Part shown: positions 34,108 to 45,677 of the stretch, piece after piece
Layout: every line of letters begins with the position of its first letter
Position numbering within the stretch: position 1 is the first letter of the stretch
Source of the DNA: Triglochin maritima
Lineage: Eukaryota; Streptophyta; Magnoliopsida; Alismatales; Juncaginaceae
DNA: 64,000 bases
NCBI GenBank assembly: GCA_963682175.1
Contig: OY821792.1
Span: 31,122,652 to 31,186,651, forward strand
Reading direction: 5' to 3'
Program-made: the position numbers and the translations under genes
Notes under the pieces: generated by a model
Told to the model about the DNA's origin: nothing
The model's database searches: none
Seen by the model: only the letters and a program-made list of their open reading frames with translations

Positions 34108-36783
34108 ATGTCTCGGAGGCCAGGGAAGCAGCCAGCAGTTCCCCCGGTGTACCCGTATGAGGTAACATTACGTTATTTATTTGTTTAAAAAAAAAAAAAA
34201 AAAAAGTCGTCGGCGTCCGAGGGAGACGCCCCCCGCATGGGGCGGGCGTCCGAGGAAGCCGCTCCCCCCATAGGGGGAGCGGCTTCCTCGGACGCCCGCC
34301 CCATGCGGGGGGCGTCTCCCTCGGACGCCGACCCGTAGCGTGAGACGTCTGCGGAAGACGTCTCCCCGATGGGGGAGACGTCTCCCCGTAGGAGGAGGCG
34401 TCTCCGACAGACGCCTCCACCTTGCGGGAGGCGTCTCTCGCAGACGCCTCCTCCTTTTTTGTTTTTTTAATTAATAAATATCATAATTACTTTAATAAAT
34501 AGTGATAAATCAAAAAAATTAATTTAACAAATTCTTATTAAGTTTAACATTTGTGATATTTAGTTTTAACAAATTTTGATTTAGTTTAACAATTGTTTTA
34601 ATTTAGTTTAACAAATTTTGATTTAGTTTAACAATTTTGATAATTAAGTTTAACAAATTTTGATTTAGTTTAACAATTTTGATAAATATGATAATTTAGT
34701 TTAACAAATTTAACAAATTTGTATTTAAAATTTCAATAAATAGTCATCGGGTCACAGTGGAGGGAGAGGCAAGTCGATACCATTACACGCCTTCCGTTCT
34801 TTAGAGGATGATTCAGCACCGCGTCATCCACGTAGACGGGGGATATCTGCTTCGGTCAGGAGGGAGAGGGAGGCATTACGTCGTCGTGAGGAGGAGGATG
34901 ATTCCTTCGATGATGAGCATGTGGATAGTTTTGACGACGAGAGCGACGATGATGGCCCGTATGATGTGCGGCCGGAGGTGGAGAGGCAGGGGGATTATAG
35001 CGGAGGACGTGGTCGAGCGGGTACTTCTACTTCCGCCGGATGGATGGTGCGGAAGGGTAGGGGTGGGAGGTTTACGACCGGGGATTCGAGCTCGTGCACT
35101 GTTGATCCCCGCGCTCAGAAGAAGAAGAGGGTCCAGGACGATTCTTGGATCGTGAGCAGTATGACGCCTGGTGGTCCTTTAGATGGGAGCGTCATTCCTA
35201 GTTTCTGGGGTCACATTGCTAGACGGATCTGGGACGGAGAGGATCGGAAGGTTCTGAAGTGCCAGAATCGGCACAGAGCCTGTACAGCACTACAGGGTTG
35301 GCGGTCTGCACTGAGTGCTGATATCAGAGAGGAGATTAGTGCCACGCATTTGGGGCACTTACCGTACAGCATGTTCCCTTATCTCGACATGCCTTTGATT
35401 TCGGCGTTTGTGGAGCGGTGGCAGCCTGACACCAACACTTTCCACATGCCTTTCGGAGAGATGACGATCATGCTTCACGATGTTTTCCAGATCCTGCGCA
35501 TTCCTGTGGATGGTCGTCTGGTTAGTGCTCAGGGGTCGACGTCTGAGCTGAGGTGTTATGTGGCAGAGTTGCTTGGTGTCACACCTGATGGTCTGGCCAG
35601 AGATACAGCTTTATGGAGTGGTGGTGGTGTCGGCATCGACTCCCTTGAGGACCTATGCAGACGGGCACGACCTCCGCGAGCCGATGATACACAGTTGACG
35701 GCGTACCTATTCTTGATGCTCGGAGCTGTCTTGTTTGTCGACAAGAGTGGTTGTCGGATCAGACCACGCGATCTACTGGAGGCTAGGGACCCGGAGACCG
35801 TTCGTGAGTACTCGTGGGGGTTAGTGACGTTGGCATACCTGTACCGGCAGCTTGGGATAGCTAGCCGTGCGGATTGTTCTGGGATTGCAGGTTGTCTTAC
35901 GCTGCTGCAGGCGTGGATATACGAGTACTTTCCTGCATTCCGCCCGCATCGTGAGCGGAAGATTATCGACGAGGGTCATCGACGTTCGGGTATGTGGGCT
36001 GTCCGGAGCGAGGACAAGAGCGATGGACGATTGCGTTCCATCCGCGCACGGCTAGATCAGATGACTGCATCAGAGGTATCAAACTTTACACCATTTATTT
36101 AATTTTAAGATGTATTATTATTAATGTGTTAAACTTTAGGTGGAGTGGTTACCCTATGGTCCTGACCCAGCAGCGGATGTCCCGAGGACTTTATTGATGG
36201 GTCTTATTCGTTATCGGGATATCATAGAGCCTTATATGCCCGATCGGGTCTTGCGTCAGTTAGGATATGTTCAGGTGATCCCGGTTGACATTCCGACACC
36301 AGAGCATGCGGTGCGGTCTGCGACAGCAGCGACGTACGACGTCAGGTTCCCCGCTTCTACAGCGGAATCGACTTGGCGGACATTTCCGAGATCATGCCGA
36401 TTGTTCCTTGGCGACTTCAGACGTAGTCGCGACCCCTCCGAGTGTGATGCACGTTATCTTGATTGGTTCGGTAGTTACTCACATCCTATCATCGTCCGTG
36501 GTGCCTCCCGGAGAGCAGATCGACCACCAGATAGGACGTGTGGCGATCTGGTAATTTTTTCATCTTATCTAAATTTATTTGTACCGTATAATTTGTTAAT
36601 GTACGCTAATGTTATTGTTATGTGCAGTGGATGGGTAAGATGATACGGGCTGTAGACCCAATCTTGCAGATGAGGGATGAGCTGTCAGACGATGCCAGAG
36701 CTGCATGCGGAGATTTGGATGAGATCATACAGTCGTGGCATACTCAGTTAGGCATATCCGACCATGATTCGGATGATGAGTAG
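34108..36783 (+). CDS. Plant mobile domain (PMD) protein carried by MULE-3
   Basis: Four exons close in frame: 34108-34161, 34744-36075, 36140-36550 and 36628-36783, giving 650 aa. An Asp/Glu/Arg-rich N-terminus (about residues 50-130) precedes the PMD (PF10536 type, as in MAIN/MAIL1): GHIARRIWDGEDRKVLKC, then HMPFGEMTIMLHDVFQILRI, then VEWLPYGPD, EPYMPDRVLRQLGYVQVIP and RYLDWFGSYSHP. Host PMD proteins MAIN and MAIL1 act in silencing and genome stability together with phosphatases; PMD genes are also common cargo of plant transposons. No frame breaks are seen, so it may still be expressed. Its first intron holds the 60-bp perfect hairpin described separately. Confidence 0.9.
34204..34446. repeat. 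GC-rich stem-loop array, left side of MULE-3 (intron 1 of the PMD gene)
   Basis: It contains a perfect inverted repeat with 60-bp arms (34209-34268 and 34273-34332) and a 4-base loop CATA, followed by GACGTCT/AGACGTC and GGCGTCT/AGACGCC units spaced about 25-30 bp. The arms are about 75 percent G+C in otherwise AT-rich intron DNA. It begins about 240 bp from the element's left end. Confidence 0.92.
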
Positions 36784-36784
36784 G

Positions 36785-37142
36785 TTGATCTGTTGTACCG
36801 TACTCTTAGTATTTGCATTTATATTTGTTTATCTGTTGTACGCTTAGTATTTGTGTTTCCTTATCTGTTGTACGCTTAGTATTTGCATTTATATTTGTTT
36901 ATCTGTTGTACGCTTATTATTTGTATTTGTGTTTGTTTTTGCTAACATGTCGTACGCTTATTGTTTGTATTTGTGTTTTGCTTATCTGTTGTACCCTTAT
37001 TATTTGTATTTGTGTTTGATAACCTTTCGTACTATTATATATAATGCAAATAAAGCAAACATATCAAAACATATTACATAATAAAGCAACACTATATAAT
37101 GTACAAACATATCAAAACATATTACATAATTATACAAACATA
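36785..37142. repeat. AT-rich tandem repeats between the two converging MULE-3 genes
   Basis: Five degenerate units of roughly 45-65 bp around TATCTGTTGTACGCTTA, then TATTTGTATTTG (36785-37030), then three units of about 25-35 bp around ACATATCAAAACATATTACA (37055-37160). The second set reaches the stop codon of the transposase-OTU gene. Confidence 0.8.
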
Positions 37143-38005
37143 TCAAAACATATTACATAATTGTTGCCAATATGCTATCCTATTTTGGTACTCCAGCTCC
37201 CATCCAATAACACTCTCATCTCGTATTTGATACCACAGAGTCGCTATAGGAGGTACGGGGAATCCCTCATTCAATTCCAAACGAATGTAATGAGCGTAAC
37301 TCCTTAAATGAGCAATAATCAACTCTCTGCACGGTCTCGTCACGGTAGGCGGACTCTCCCAAGGTAGAACTGTAAGACATGGGTACAACGAACCATCATT
37401 TCCGAGAGAGAAGAACATAACTGCACACTTGTAAAAATTTGCAATGAGAAACAAGTCCGTCCACGTCTCCATATAGTGATTCTCGCCACAAGGTCCCCCG
37501 CCCCAATTAATCCAGTGACGAGCCTCCGCCACACCGTCGTAGTATACGTGCTCATAAAAAGATGGGTTCGCAGCTATCTCATTTGAAATCGAACGACGGG
37601 CGAGTTGCCAATTGTCTTCACCACCGTGGAAAACATCGGCGACACATCGAAATCCACAGTTTCCATCAGCACGTACATCATTCCACTGGTGTAGGAATGG
37701 CATAATGATTCCTGGAATTCTATCTCCATATGGGAAGTCGTCTACGTCAACCCGCCCAGTCACTACAATATGAACAAAAAATACAGTTAGATATAATAAC
37801 AAAAGATACATATTTACTGAAATAAATAACAAAATTATAATAATAATAAATATAAGGATGGTATACCTGATCCTCCTCTCACAGACGAAGAACCAGAAGA
37901 TCGACCACGACCTTTGCTTCCACTACCGGAAGAACGACCACGACCTCTACTCCCACTACCTGAAGATCGACCACTACCTCGCTCTGCATACTCAAACGCA
38001 CTAGG

Positions 38006-39511
38006 TGTTGGCTTTTTGGCCTTAATCTATGTTTTGATGATTTAATTAACCTAATCTTAATTATGATGATGTAGAGTAGCACACATATTGCATTGCATGT
38101 ATATTGTATTGTGCTAACCTCTACAGGTGATCAAGACTCAAGAAAGAAGGAAATGAAGTCAAGACATGTAATTAAAGCTAAATCGAAGACATGTAATCTT
38201 GATTTATTTTGAGTCTTAGGAACATGTGTAAATTGAGCATACAAGAGTTAAAAACATATCACAAACACACTAGGTTCCTTAGAGAAGTCACACACAAAAT
38301 TTCACCTCATTTGGACTTCATTAGATCACCCAAACCTTAGTCGGAAATCACTTATAAACTTAAACCCAGATTTCATGTGTGAACCGGTCGACCGAACCAG
38401 TTCTCAGTTCGACCGGTTTATAACAGACTCTCCACAGTGATTTTACCGAACTCTACCGGTCGACCGGTTCTACCTTTTCGGTCGACCGATCCCGGATTTT
38501 AATATGGCCGTTTTTCTTGTCGTATTCCTATAACGGTCGTATTCGTATAAAACAAACTTAACCCCAAAATACATTCGGTAACCGGTCGAACGAAGACCTT
38601 GTTTCGGTCGACCGGTTGAACACATTTTCAGAAACCAAATTCCCTGCTATCGGTCGACACATTTCTCGTTCGACCGATTGACCTTTGTCTCAACCGAATC
38701 CCCTTTTCGGTCGACCGCTCCATACTTTGGTTCGACCGATTCACTTAAGTAGAGTTAAGTTCTAGCTCGTTTGTCCGACCGAATATTCTTTTGTTCGACC
38801 GTTCTCCTTGAAATCAAGTGAACGGTCGACCGGTTTAGTAGTTTCGGTCGACCGGTTCTGGACAGATTTGCAGCCCGTTTTTCTGCTTTGTGTATCTTGC
38901 ACAAAACCCAATCAAATCTATCCCCAACGGCTAGAAAACCTTAGGAGCTTATAAATAGAGGATCAAGACTTGTTGTTAACACAACTCTCCAACTCCAATT
39001 GTCCCAATACATTAGAGAGAAACCTCAATCCTCAAAGCTCCCAATTCTACACTCTTTAAGCCTAAACTTCACACATTTGATCATATACTCATCCTACTCA
39101 AAGTGTGCTCAATTAGAGAGTGAATCCCACTCAGTTACAAGAGTTGTCAAAAGAAGCAAGGACTTCGGTGAAAGCCCGAAGTGTCCCTCTCGGATTGTGA
39201 GAGGAAGAATTCAAGCAAGCGAGGGTTGTTCGCGTTGCTTGTGGTGTAAAGGCGTTCTCTCCCGGCCCGGAACGGGGAGTGGTTAGTGAAGACGTAGGCG
39301 GAGCTCGCGGAGTCGAGCGGAGTCTACAAGAGAGGACTAGGACCCGGGTGGGGTGCCGAACCTCTATAAAAACGCCGAGTCTCTTTGTGGTTTGCATTTT
39401 CTGTTAATTTCCCTACTTGTTTTTAAATTTGTTTCCGCTGCATTTATTGTTTGATTAGTTAGGGATTAGCTTAATAGTGATTAGTGGACCCATAACCCAC
39501 ACGATCCTACA
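38006..39511 (+). repeat. 5' LTR of the Copia element
   Basis: It starts TGTTGG and ends CCTACA; the partner LTR keeps the expected CCAACA. A TATA box CTTATAAATAGAGG lies at 38947-38960, about 90 bp downstream of the CGGTCGACCG cluster. The part after the TATA box contains short frames that are identical in both LTRs and are not genes. Confidence 0.95.
38388..38855. promoter_or_regulatory. CGGTCGACCG palindrome cluster in the U3 of the Copia 5' LTR
   Basis: About 14 full or one-step-changed copies in 470 bp, for example near 38389, 38458, 38478, 38605, 38707, 38822 and 38844, with half-changed forms GTTCGACCG and GGTCGAACG between them. The cluster ends about 90 bp before the TATA box, a position typical of enhancer or activator sites. 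The same array is at 42224-42691 in the other LTR. Confidence 0.75.
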
Positions 39512-39513
39512 TT

Positions 39514-39525
39514 TGGTATCAGAGC
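39514..39525 (+). promoter_or_regulatory. Primer binding site (tRNA-Met) of the Copia element
   Basis: TGGTATCAGAGC lies two bases after the 5' LTR end and is complementary to the 3' end of initiator tRNA-Met. Confidence 0.9.
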
Positions 39526-39565
39526 CTTGTTAGCTAAATTCTCATACTTAATCGTATTTTTTAGC

Positions 39566-41217
39566 ATGGCTTCTACATCATCTAATCACATAGAAGGATT
39601 ATGCACCACTAGACCTCCTTTGCTTAATGGGTCAAACTATGATTATTGGAAAAATAGGATGAAAATCTTCTTAATATCAAATGACCTTAAGTATTGGGTG
39701 TTTCTCCAAAATCCATACACACCACCAAATGAAGATGAATTAGATTCACTCACTAGGCCCAAAATGAAACAAATTGAGATGAACTCAAAGATAATGAACA
39801 TTCTATATTGTGGGCTAAATGAGGGTGAATACAATAGAATTAGGGGTTGTATTAGTGCATATGAAATATGGCATAGATTGCAAATGCATCATGAGGGGGA
39901 TAGCAAAACTAAGGAAACCCGCATTAGTCTCCTCATGCATAAATATGAGATTTTTTCTATGCATATCGGTGAGAACATAAGCGAAATGAACACTCGCTTC
40001 ACCGATATCACTAACTCTCTTTTGGTTCTTGGAAGAAGATTAAATGAAGGAGAGATGACAAGGAAATTCCTCCGGTCGTTAAGCCACGATTGGGAAGATA
40101 AAGTGGTTGCAATTGAAGAAGCACACGATCTTTCCCAACTCAAAATGGAGGAATTAATTGGAAACTTGATGGCTTATGAACTTCAAATCAATCATCGGAA
40201 GGAGAATGAAGCCACCAAGAAGATATCTACCTTGGCATTACATGCAAATCTTGATGAGCCAAGGAAAGAGTGGAAGAAGAGGACATTGAGGTCTTAGCCA
40301 AAGATTTCTTTAAATACCTCAAGAGAGATAAGGGAGAAAAGAATGAAAGAAGAGGTAGAAGAAGTGAGAAAAGAGAAAAAGAAAAAGAGAGGGAGGAGAG
40401 TGAAAATGAGAGGAGAGAAGGGGAGAAGAAAAAGGAGAGAAGGGAGAGGAGAAAAGAAAAGGAGAAAAGTAAGAGAAAAGAGAAGAGGTTGGAAGCTCAC
40501 AAGGCTACTTGGGACGATTCATCGTCTTCATCGTCATCCAAATCAACCACACCTTCATCAACAAAGGAATATGCACATATGTGCTACATGGCAATTCAAG
40601 ATGAAGGAAGTAAGGTATCCTCTAACTCTTACTCTAGTAGATCACATTCTTGCTCATCTAAATCATATGCTAGTGATAGTTCATGTTCTAAAGATGAATC
40701 ATATACACATGATGAGCTACAAAATGCATTTCATGATTTAGTTAAACAATATGAGATCATTTGTGAAAAGAACAAAAATGCTAGAAAAACTATAAATGAT
40801 CTCAAATGCCAAATTGAATTAATCATGAATGAAAAGAATGAGGTGATTGCTAGACTTGAATCAAATGAATCATCACTTGCTAGTCTAAGTAAAACACCCA
40901 TTATTGATGAACATGTAGATCTTAAAGCTTCAAATATGCAATTAAGAAAAGATCTTGAAATGTTCACTAAAGGAACAAAAATGCTTGATATGCTTTTGAG
41001 TAGTCAAAGACAATCATTAGCTAAACATGGTTTAGGATACAATGTGCATTTGAAAAACCATGTATCTCATACTACTTTAAATGGCAAGCATTTATTTGTT
41101 AAATCTAGTTCCTCAAGTGTGTGGGCACCCAAAACCAAAATGGTTTGGATTCCCAAAACTAACATTCAAGGACCCAAAGTTGTTTGGGTACCTAAATCTA
41201 CACTTGTAGGAGCTTGA
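39566..41217 (+). CDS. Copia-type gag, split by a frameshift
   Basis: The first frame (39566-40297, starting MASTSSNHIEG) has the Copia gag core: LLNGSNYDYWKNRMKIFL, KEIWHRL-like YEIWHRLQMHHEG, and FTDITNSLLVLGR. The second frame, one base back, is open from about 40270 to 41217. It begins EEEDIEVLAKDFFKYLK, the usual continuation, so a single-base frameshift near 40270 separates them; I see no classical slippery heptamer. Where relatives have a CCHC zinc knuckle, this copy has about 55 residues almost only of R, K and E. HKATWDDSSSS, a coiled coil and three W-x-PK repeats follow (APKTKMVWIPK, KVVWVPK). Gag would form the particle shell. No pol follows. Confidence 0.85.
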
Positions 41218-41828
41218 GGAGGAAATTGGTGGTGACCGGGTGAGCCAAAGCGTCGAATTCGAATCCGGTTGCATCACCAAATGAGATTGGAGCTAATCAA
41301 GATTCAAGTTTGGTATAAATTTCTATCCTTGAAATTTCTGAAAATTTAGCTCTAATCTAATTTATATGCTCAATTGTCATATCTTTATAAGTTCAATTCA
41401 TTGAAAATCATTATCCCTATTCATTGCAAATCATTTATCACATCCATTGATTCTAAATGTCAAATTTTAAATGGATGTTAGAATAAGGCTTAAGTTGAAA
41501 CTTAAATGAACTTAACTTGAATCATACTCATTGTTTCCATTTAGCCTTATTGATAGGGGGAGCTTAAATGTTATATCTTTTAATGAAGTGCAAAATTTAG
41601 GGGGAGCAACTTCATTATAAGACATCCAAATTCTAAGCTTAAAGTCTTAAATAATTATTAATTTTGATGGATGTCAAAGGGGGAGAGATAATTAAGGGGG
41701 TAACTTGGAATTTGGCATAAAATTGAACAAAAACTATGCACATCCATAGGGGGAGCATTAATATGCATAGTTTACATATACAAATTCCATGTATTTAGAT
41801 AGAATTAAGATATAGGTTGCCATCATCA

Positions 41829-41841
41829 AAAAGGGGGAGAT
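41829..41841 (+). promoter_or_regulatory. Polypurine tract of the Copia element
   Basis: AAAAGGGGGAGAT directly precedes the 3' LTR start TGTTGG. Confidence 0.85.
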
Positions 41842-43347
41842 TGTTGGCTTTTTGGCCTTAATCTATGTTTTGATGATTTAATTAACCTAATCTTAATTAT
41901 GATGATGTAGAGTAGCACACATATTGCATTGCATGTATATTGTATTGTGCTAACCTCTACAGGTGATCAAGACTCAAGAAAGAAGGAAATGAAGTCAAGA
42001 CATGTAATTAAAGCTAAATCGAAGACATGTAATCTTGATTTATTTTGAGTCTTAGGAACATGTGTAAATTGAGCATACAAGAGTTAAAAACATATCACAA
42101 ACACACTAGGTTCCTTAGAGAAGTCACACACAAAATTTCACCTCATTTGGACTTCATTAGATCACCCAAACCTTAGTCGGAAATCACTTATAAACTTAAA
42201 CCCAGATTTCATGTGTGAACCGGTCGACCGAACCAGTTCTCAGTTCGACCGGTTTATAACAGACTCTCCACAGTGATTTTACCGAACTCTACCGGTCGAC
42301 CGGTTCTACCTTTTCGGTTGACCGATCCCGGATTTTAATATGGCCGTTTTTCTTGTCGTATTCCTATAACGGTCGTATTCGTATAAAACAAACTTAACCC
42401 CAAAATACATTCGGTAACCGGTCGAACGAAGACCTTGTTTCGGTCGACCGGTTGAACACATTTTCAGAAACCAAATTCCCTGCTATCGGTCGACACATTT
42501 CTCGTTCGACCGATTGACCTTTGTCTCAACCGAATCCCCTTTTCGGTCGACCGCTCCATACTTTGGTTCGACCGATTCACTTAAGTAGAGTTAAGTTCTA
42601 GCTCGTTTGTCCGACCGAATATTCTTTTGTTCGACCGTTCTCCTTGAAATCAAGTGAACGGTCGACCGGTTTAGTAGTTTCGGTCGACCGGTTCTGGACA
42701 GATTTGCAGCCCGTTTTTCTGCTTTGTGTATCTTGCACAAAACCCAATCAAATCTATCCCCAACGGCTAGAAAACCTTAGGAGCTTATAAATAGAGGATC
42801 AAGACTTGTTGTTAACACAACTCTCCAACTCCAATTGTCCCAATACATTAGAGAGAAACCTCAATCCTCAAAGCTCCCAATTCTACACTCTTTAAGCCTA
42901 AACTTCACACATTTGATCATATACTCATCCTACTCAAAGTGTGCTCAATTAGAGAGTGAATCCCACTCAGTTACAAGAGTTGTCAAAAGAAGCAAGGACT
43001 TCGGTGAAAGCCCGAAGTGTCCCTCTCGGATTGTGAGAGGAAGAATTCAAGCAAGCGAGGGTTGTTCGCGTTGCTTGTGGTGTAAAGGCGTTCTCTCCCG
43101 GCCCGGAACGGGGAGTGGTTAGTGAAGACGTAGGCGGAGCTCGCGGAGTCGAGCGGAGTCTACAAGAGAGGACTAGGACCCGGGTGGGGTGCCGAACCTC
43201 TATAAAAACGCCGAGTCTCTTTGTGGTTTGCATTTTCTGTTAATTTCCCTACTTGTTTTTAAATTTGTTTCCGCTGCATTTATTGTTTGATTAGTTAGGG
43301 ATTAGCTTAATAGTGATTAGTGGACCCATAACCCACACGATCCAACA
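41842..43347 (+). repeat. 3' LTR of the Copia element
   Basis: Same length as the 5' LTR; it ends CCAACA and is followed by the target duplication CTAGG. One CGGTCGACCG motif present in the 5' LTR (38478) reads CGGTTGACCG here. Confidence 0.95.
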
Positions 43348-45309
43348 CTAGGGTCCCGTCGTGTCGACTTTCCCCTTGGTCGACCTCGTAGCTTTGTTTT
43401 TACTGCAGGCTCTTTCAAATTTGAATGTTCGGGGTGTAGCTGCTCGAATAAAACCCGAGAGGCAGATCGAATTACGGTAGGGTCACTTCCTGCAATCTCA
43501 TCAACCAGACTGCGAAAATGTTCGGCGTCTTGAGCTGCCTGAGACACAAACTCTGCGTTCCCGGCTCCTTCCCCAATGACAAGTGTCCTCCAGAACGAAT
43601 GAATCTGCTCTAAGTAAATTCCGTTTTCTGATTCAAGACATCCACGGATGGTACATGCGCAAGGTATCCCATGAGAAGTCAGAAAAGCGCACTCGCAACG
43701 ATATTCAACTTCATCATCTAACTGTTGCATTCTCTTCACCTCCTGACTCAGCAACTGCAAACAGTGATGCGAAACTCTACCATTTATGTGACGATATAGA
43801 GCATGTCCGAAATTAGTCAAATTTCGCCGTCTCGAGTCTTCAAGAAAGTTTCGAATATTCGTCAGCTGCATTTCAGTAGCCGCGTTGACGCGCTCGAAAA
43901 GAGTGTCCAGAGCTGCAGTCGATGTAGAAATCCACTCTTTTAGAGCCGAATGAGCACTTTCGACCCTACAATTCGTGGTGTTCCCAAAATGAAGGACTTT
44001 GTTCGTCCAATTCAGCACAAACTTTTCTTTATGCACCAACCACGTGGTGTCCAGATACTCCGTGATAGCCGGCCACGATCTATACAAATCTTTCAGAGCA
44101 TACACAGCTCTATCATACTCGGCTTCTGAAGTAGAAAGCATGATCTTCCTCCATCTTCCACGCCTCAAAGTCTCTGCCATCTCCTTATTCTTGCCGAATA
44201 CGTGGTACACGTAATTCAATACGTCTTTGTTGATGTGCCATGTGCAGAGTAAATGAGCAGAGTCTGGAAAAACCTCTCTCACTTGTCGCATAAGGCCTAA
44301 CTCCCGGTCTGTTATTATTGCAGTCGGGCTGACAGTCCCCAATAACAGATCTCTCAACTTCTCCATCACCCACAAATAACTGGAGTAAGATTCATCCATC
44401 AAAATCGCATATCCAATAAGGAAATTCATGTTTGCTGGTGTGATCCCAATCATTTCGAACAAAGGCATCTTATACTTGTTCGTCTTGTAAGTCGAATCCA
44501 TGCAGATAACGAAAGGATATGTCCGCAACAACTGGACTGACGTCGGATGTGCCAAAAAAACGTGAGTGACGACATCAGTTTCTGGATCCGCCATAATCCA
44601 ATGTAAGTACTCACACTGCACTGCTTGGTAGAGAAACTGCTGGACGGGATTCCGATCTTCAGATTTTGTCCTCCTCATGTAATCTCTGAAATTATAAATA
44701 TGCCTTTGATTTGGATTGTCCTCCGGGAATTTTTCTTTTACTGCCTTCAAGATGTTCCGTGGTTTTGCTTGCGCCTCTGTCATATCACGAACAATCTTCT
44801 TCGCCCCAGAACTTAGACCATTAATTTGACGATGACCCTCTGGATAAACTGCCAGTCTGTGGTTGTGATGTCCGTGACCACTATTAAAAACCACAACCCA
44901 TCCATCACGATCCCGTCGCTCCACCACTTTTATTAAGAAACGGCAACCGCAACCCTTTCTTTTGGTGTTTCTTCGAAGTGCAGTATCCATATCCCGAGAC
45001 TCCATTTGATTTTGCCGGTCGCATCTCAAATAACAATCCATCCGACTATCTGATCTTGTTTTGTACGACGACACGACCAAAAAAAACCCAGCTCCGATAG
45101 CTACTTGTTTGGCCCATTTACATGCTTCATCGATTGTTGCAAAGATTTGTGTAGTTTGAAATAACTCACTGTAATCCACTCCATCACCACCGAAATCTGG
45201 AACCTACAAAAATAAAATCAAAATTTAAAAAATTAAAAAATAAATTCGAAATTAAAAAATTTAAAAAATAAACTCGAAATTAAAAAAACAAAATCAAAAT
45301 CAAAAAAAA

Positions 45310-45590
45310 AAGAAAAAGGCGTCTGTGTTAGACGCCTGCCCCATGGATGGGGCGTCTGTGTTAAACGCCTTCCCCAACGGTAAGGCGTCTGCGTAGGACG
45401 CCTGACCGAAGGGAAGGGCGTCTACTACAGACGCCTTACCCATGGGGAGGACGTCTACATAAGACGTCTCTCCCATTGCGTAGGCGTCTGCGTTAGACGC
45501 CTAGGCCATGGGGAGGGCGTCCTACGCAGACGCCCTCACCATGGGGGAGGCGTCTAATGCAGACGCTCGGCCCAAAATTTGCCCCGCGCC
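45310..45590. repeat. GC-rich stem-loop array, right side of MULE-3 (intron 1 of the transposase gene)
   Basis: About eight units of about 30 bp, each with GGCGTCT, 4-6 bases, AGACGCC, then CCCATGGGG. It lies about 195 bp from the right end of the element, mirroring the left array at 34204-34446. Several units are near-perfect short hairpins. Confidence 0.9.
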
Positions 45591-45677
45591 AGGCTTACCT
45601 CACCCGATGCATCACCCTCGCCAGACATTTTCGTGGTGTTTTTACTGATAAATTATGAATATACAAGACCATATGCC

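Larger units (their letters stand above)
38006..43347 (+). mobile_element. Gag-only Copia LTR retrotransposon, recent insertion
   Basis: It has two LTRs of 1506 bp, a perfect 5-bp target duplication CTAGG (38001-38005 and 43348-43352), a tRNA-Met primer site and a polypurine tract. The internal region is only 2330 bp and encodes gag but no protease, integrase, reverse transcriptase or RNase H, so it must be mobilised by a relative. The LTRs differ at two positions that I could find (one in a GGTCGACCG motif, one in the last six bases). The AAGGGGGAGATTGTTGG junction and the gag type place it in Copia. Confidence 0.95.
37143..45628 (-). pseudogene. MULE transposase fused to OTU cysteine protease, interrupted by a Copia insertion
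   Basis: Exons on the minus strand: 45628-45599 (MSGEGDASGE), 45203 down to the Copia insertion and on from 38000 to 37867, and 37762-37143. Discounting the insert, the frame stays open for 879 aa. Domains: FAR1-type zinc cluster (about 31-133), DDE transposase with VICMDSTYK (D246), ITDRELG (D309), CTWH and RVESAHS (E425), then a SWIM-like finger at 513-527 reading C-E-C...C-A-C, with Cys where His is usual. A Gly/Ser/Arg-rich linker leads to an OTU domain with DVRADGNCGF (catalytic Asp/Cys) and AHYIRLEL (catalytic His). OTU enzymes cut ubiquitin chains. The Copia element splits the linker after the SWIM part, so only a transposase without OTU can now be made. Confidence 0.88.

Noticed and set aside
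38999..39397. Frames of 88-95 aa inside the Copia LTRs
   Set aside because: They are identical in both LTRs because the LTRs are young copies, lie in the R/U5 part and show no protein family.
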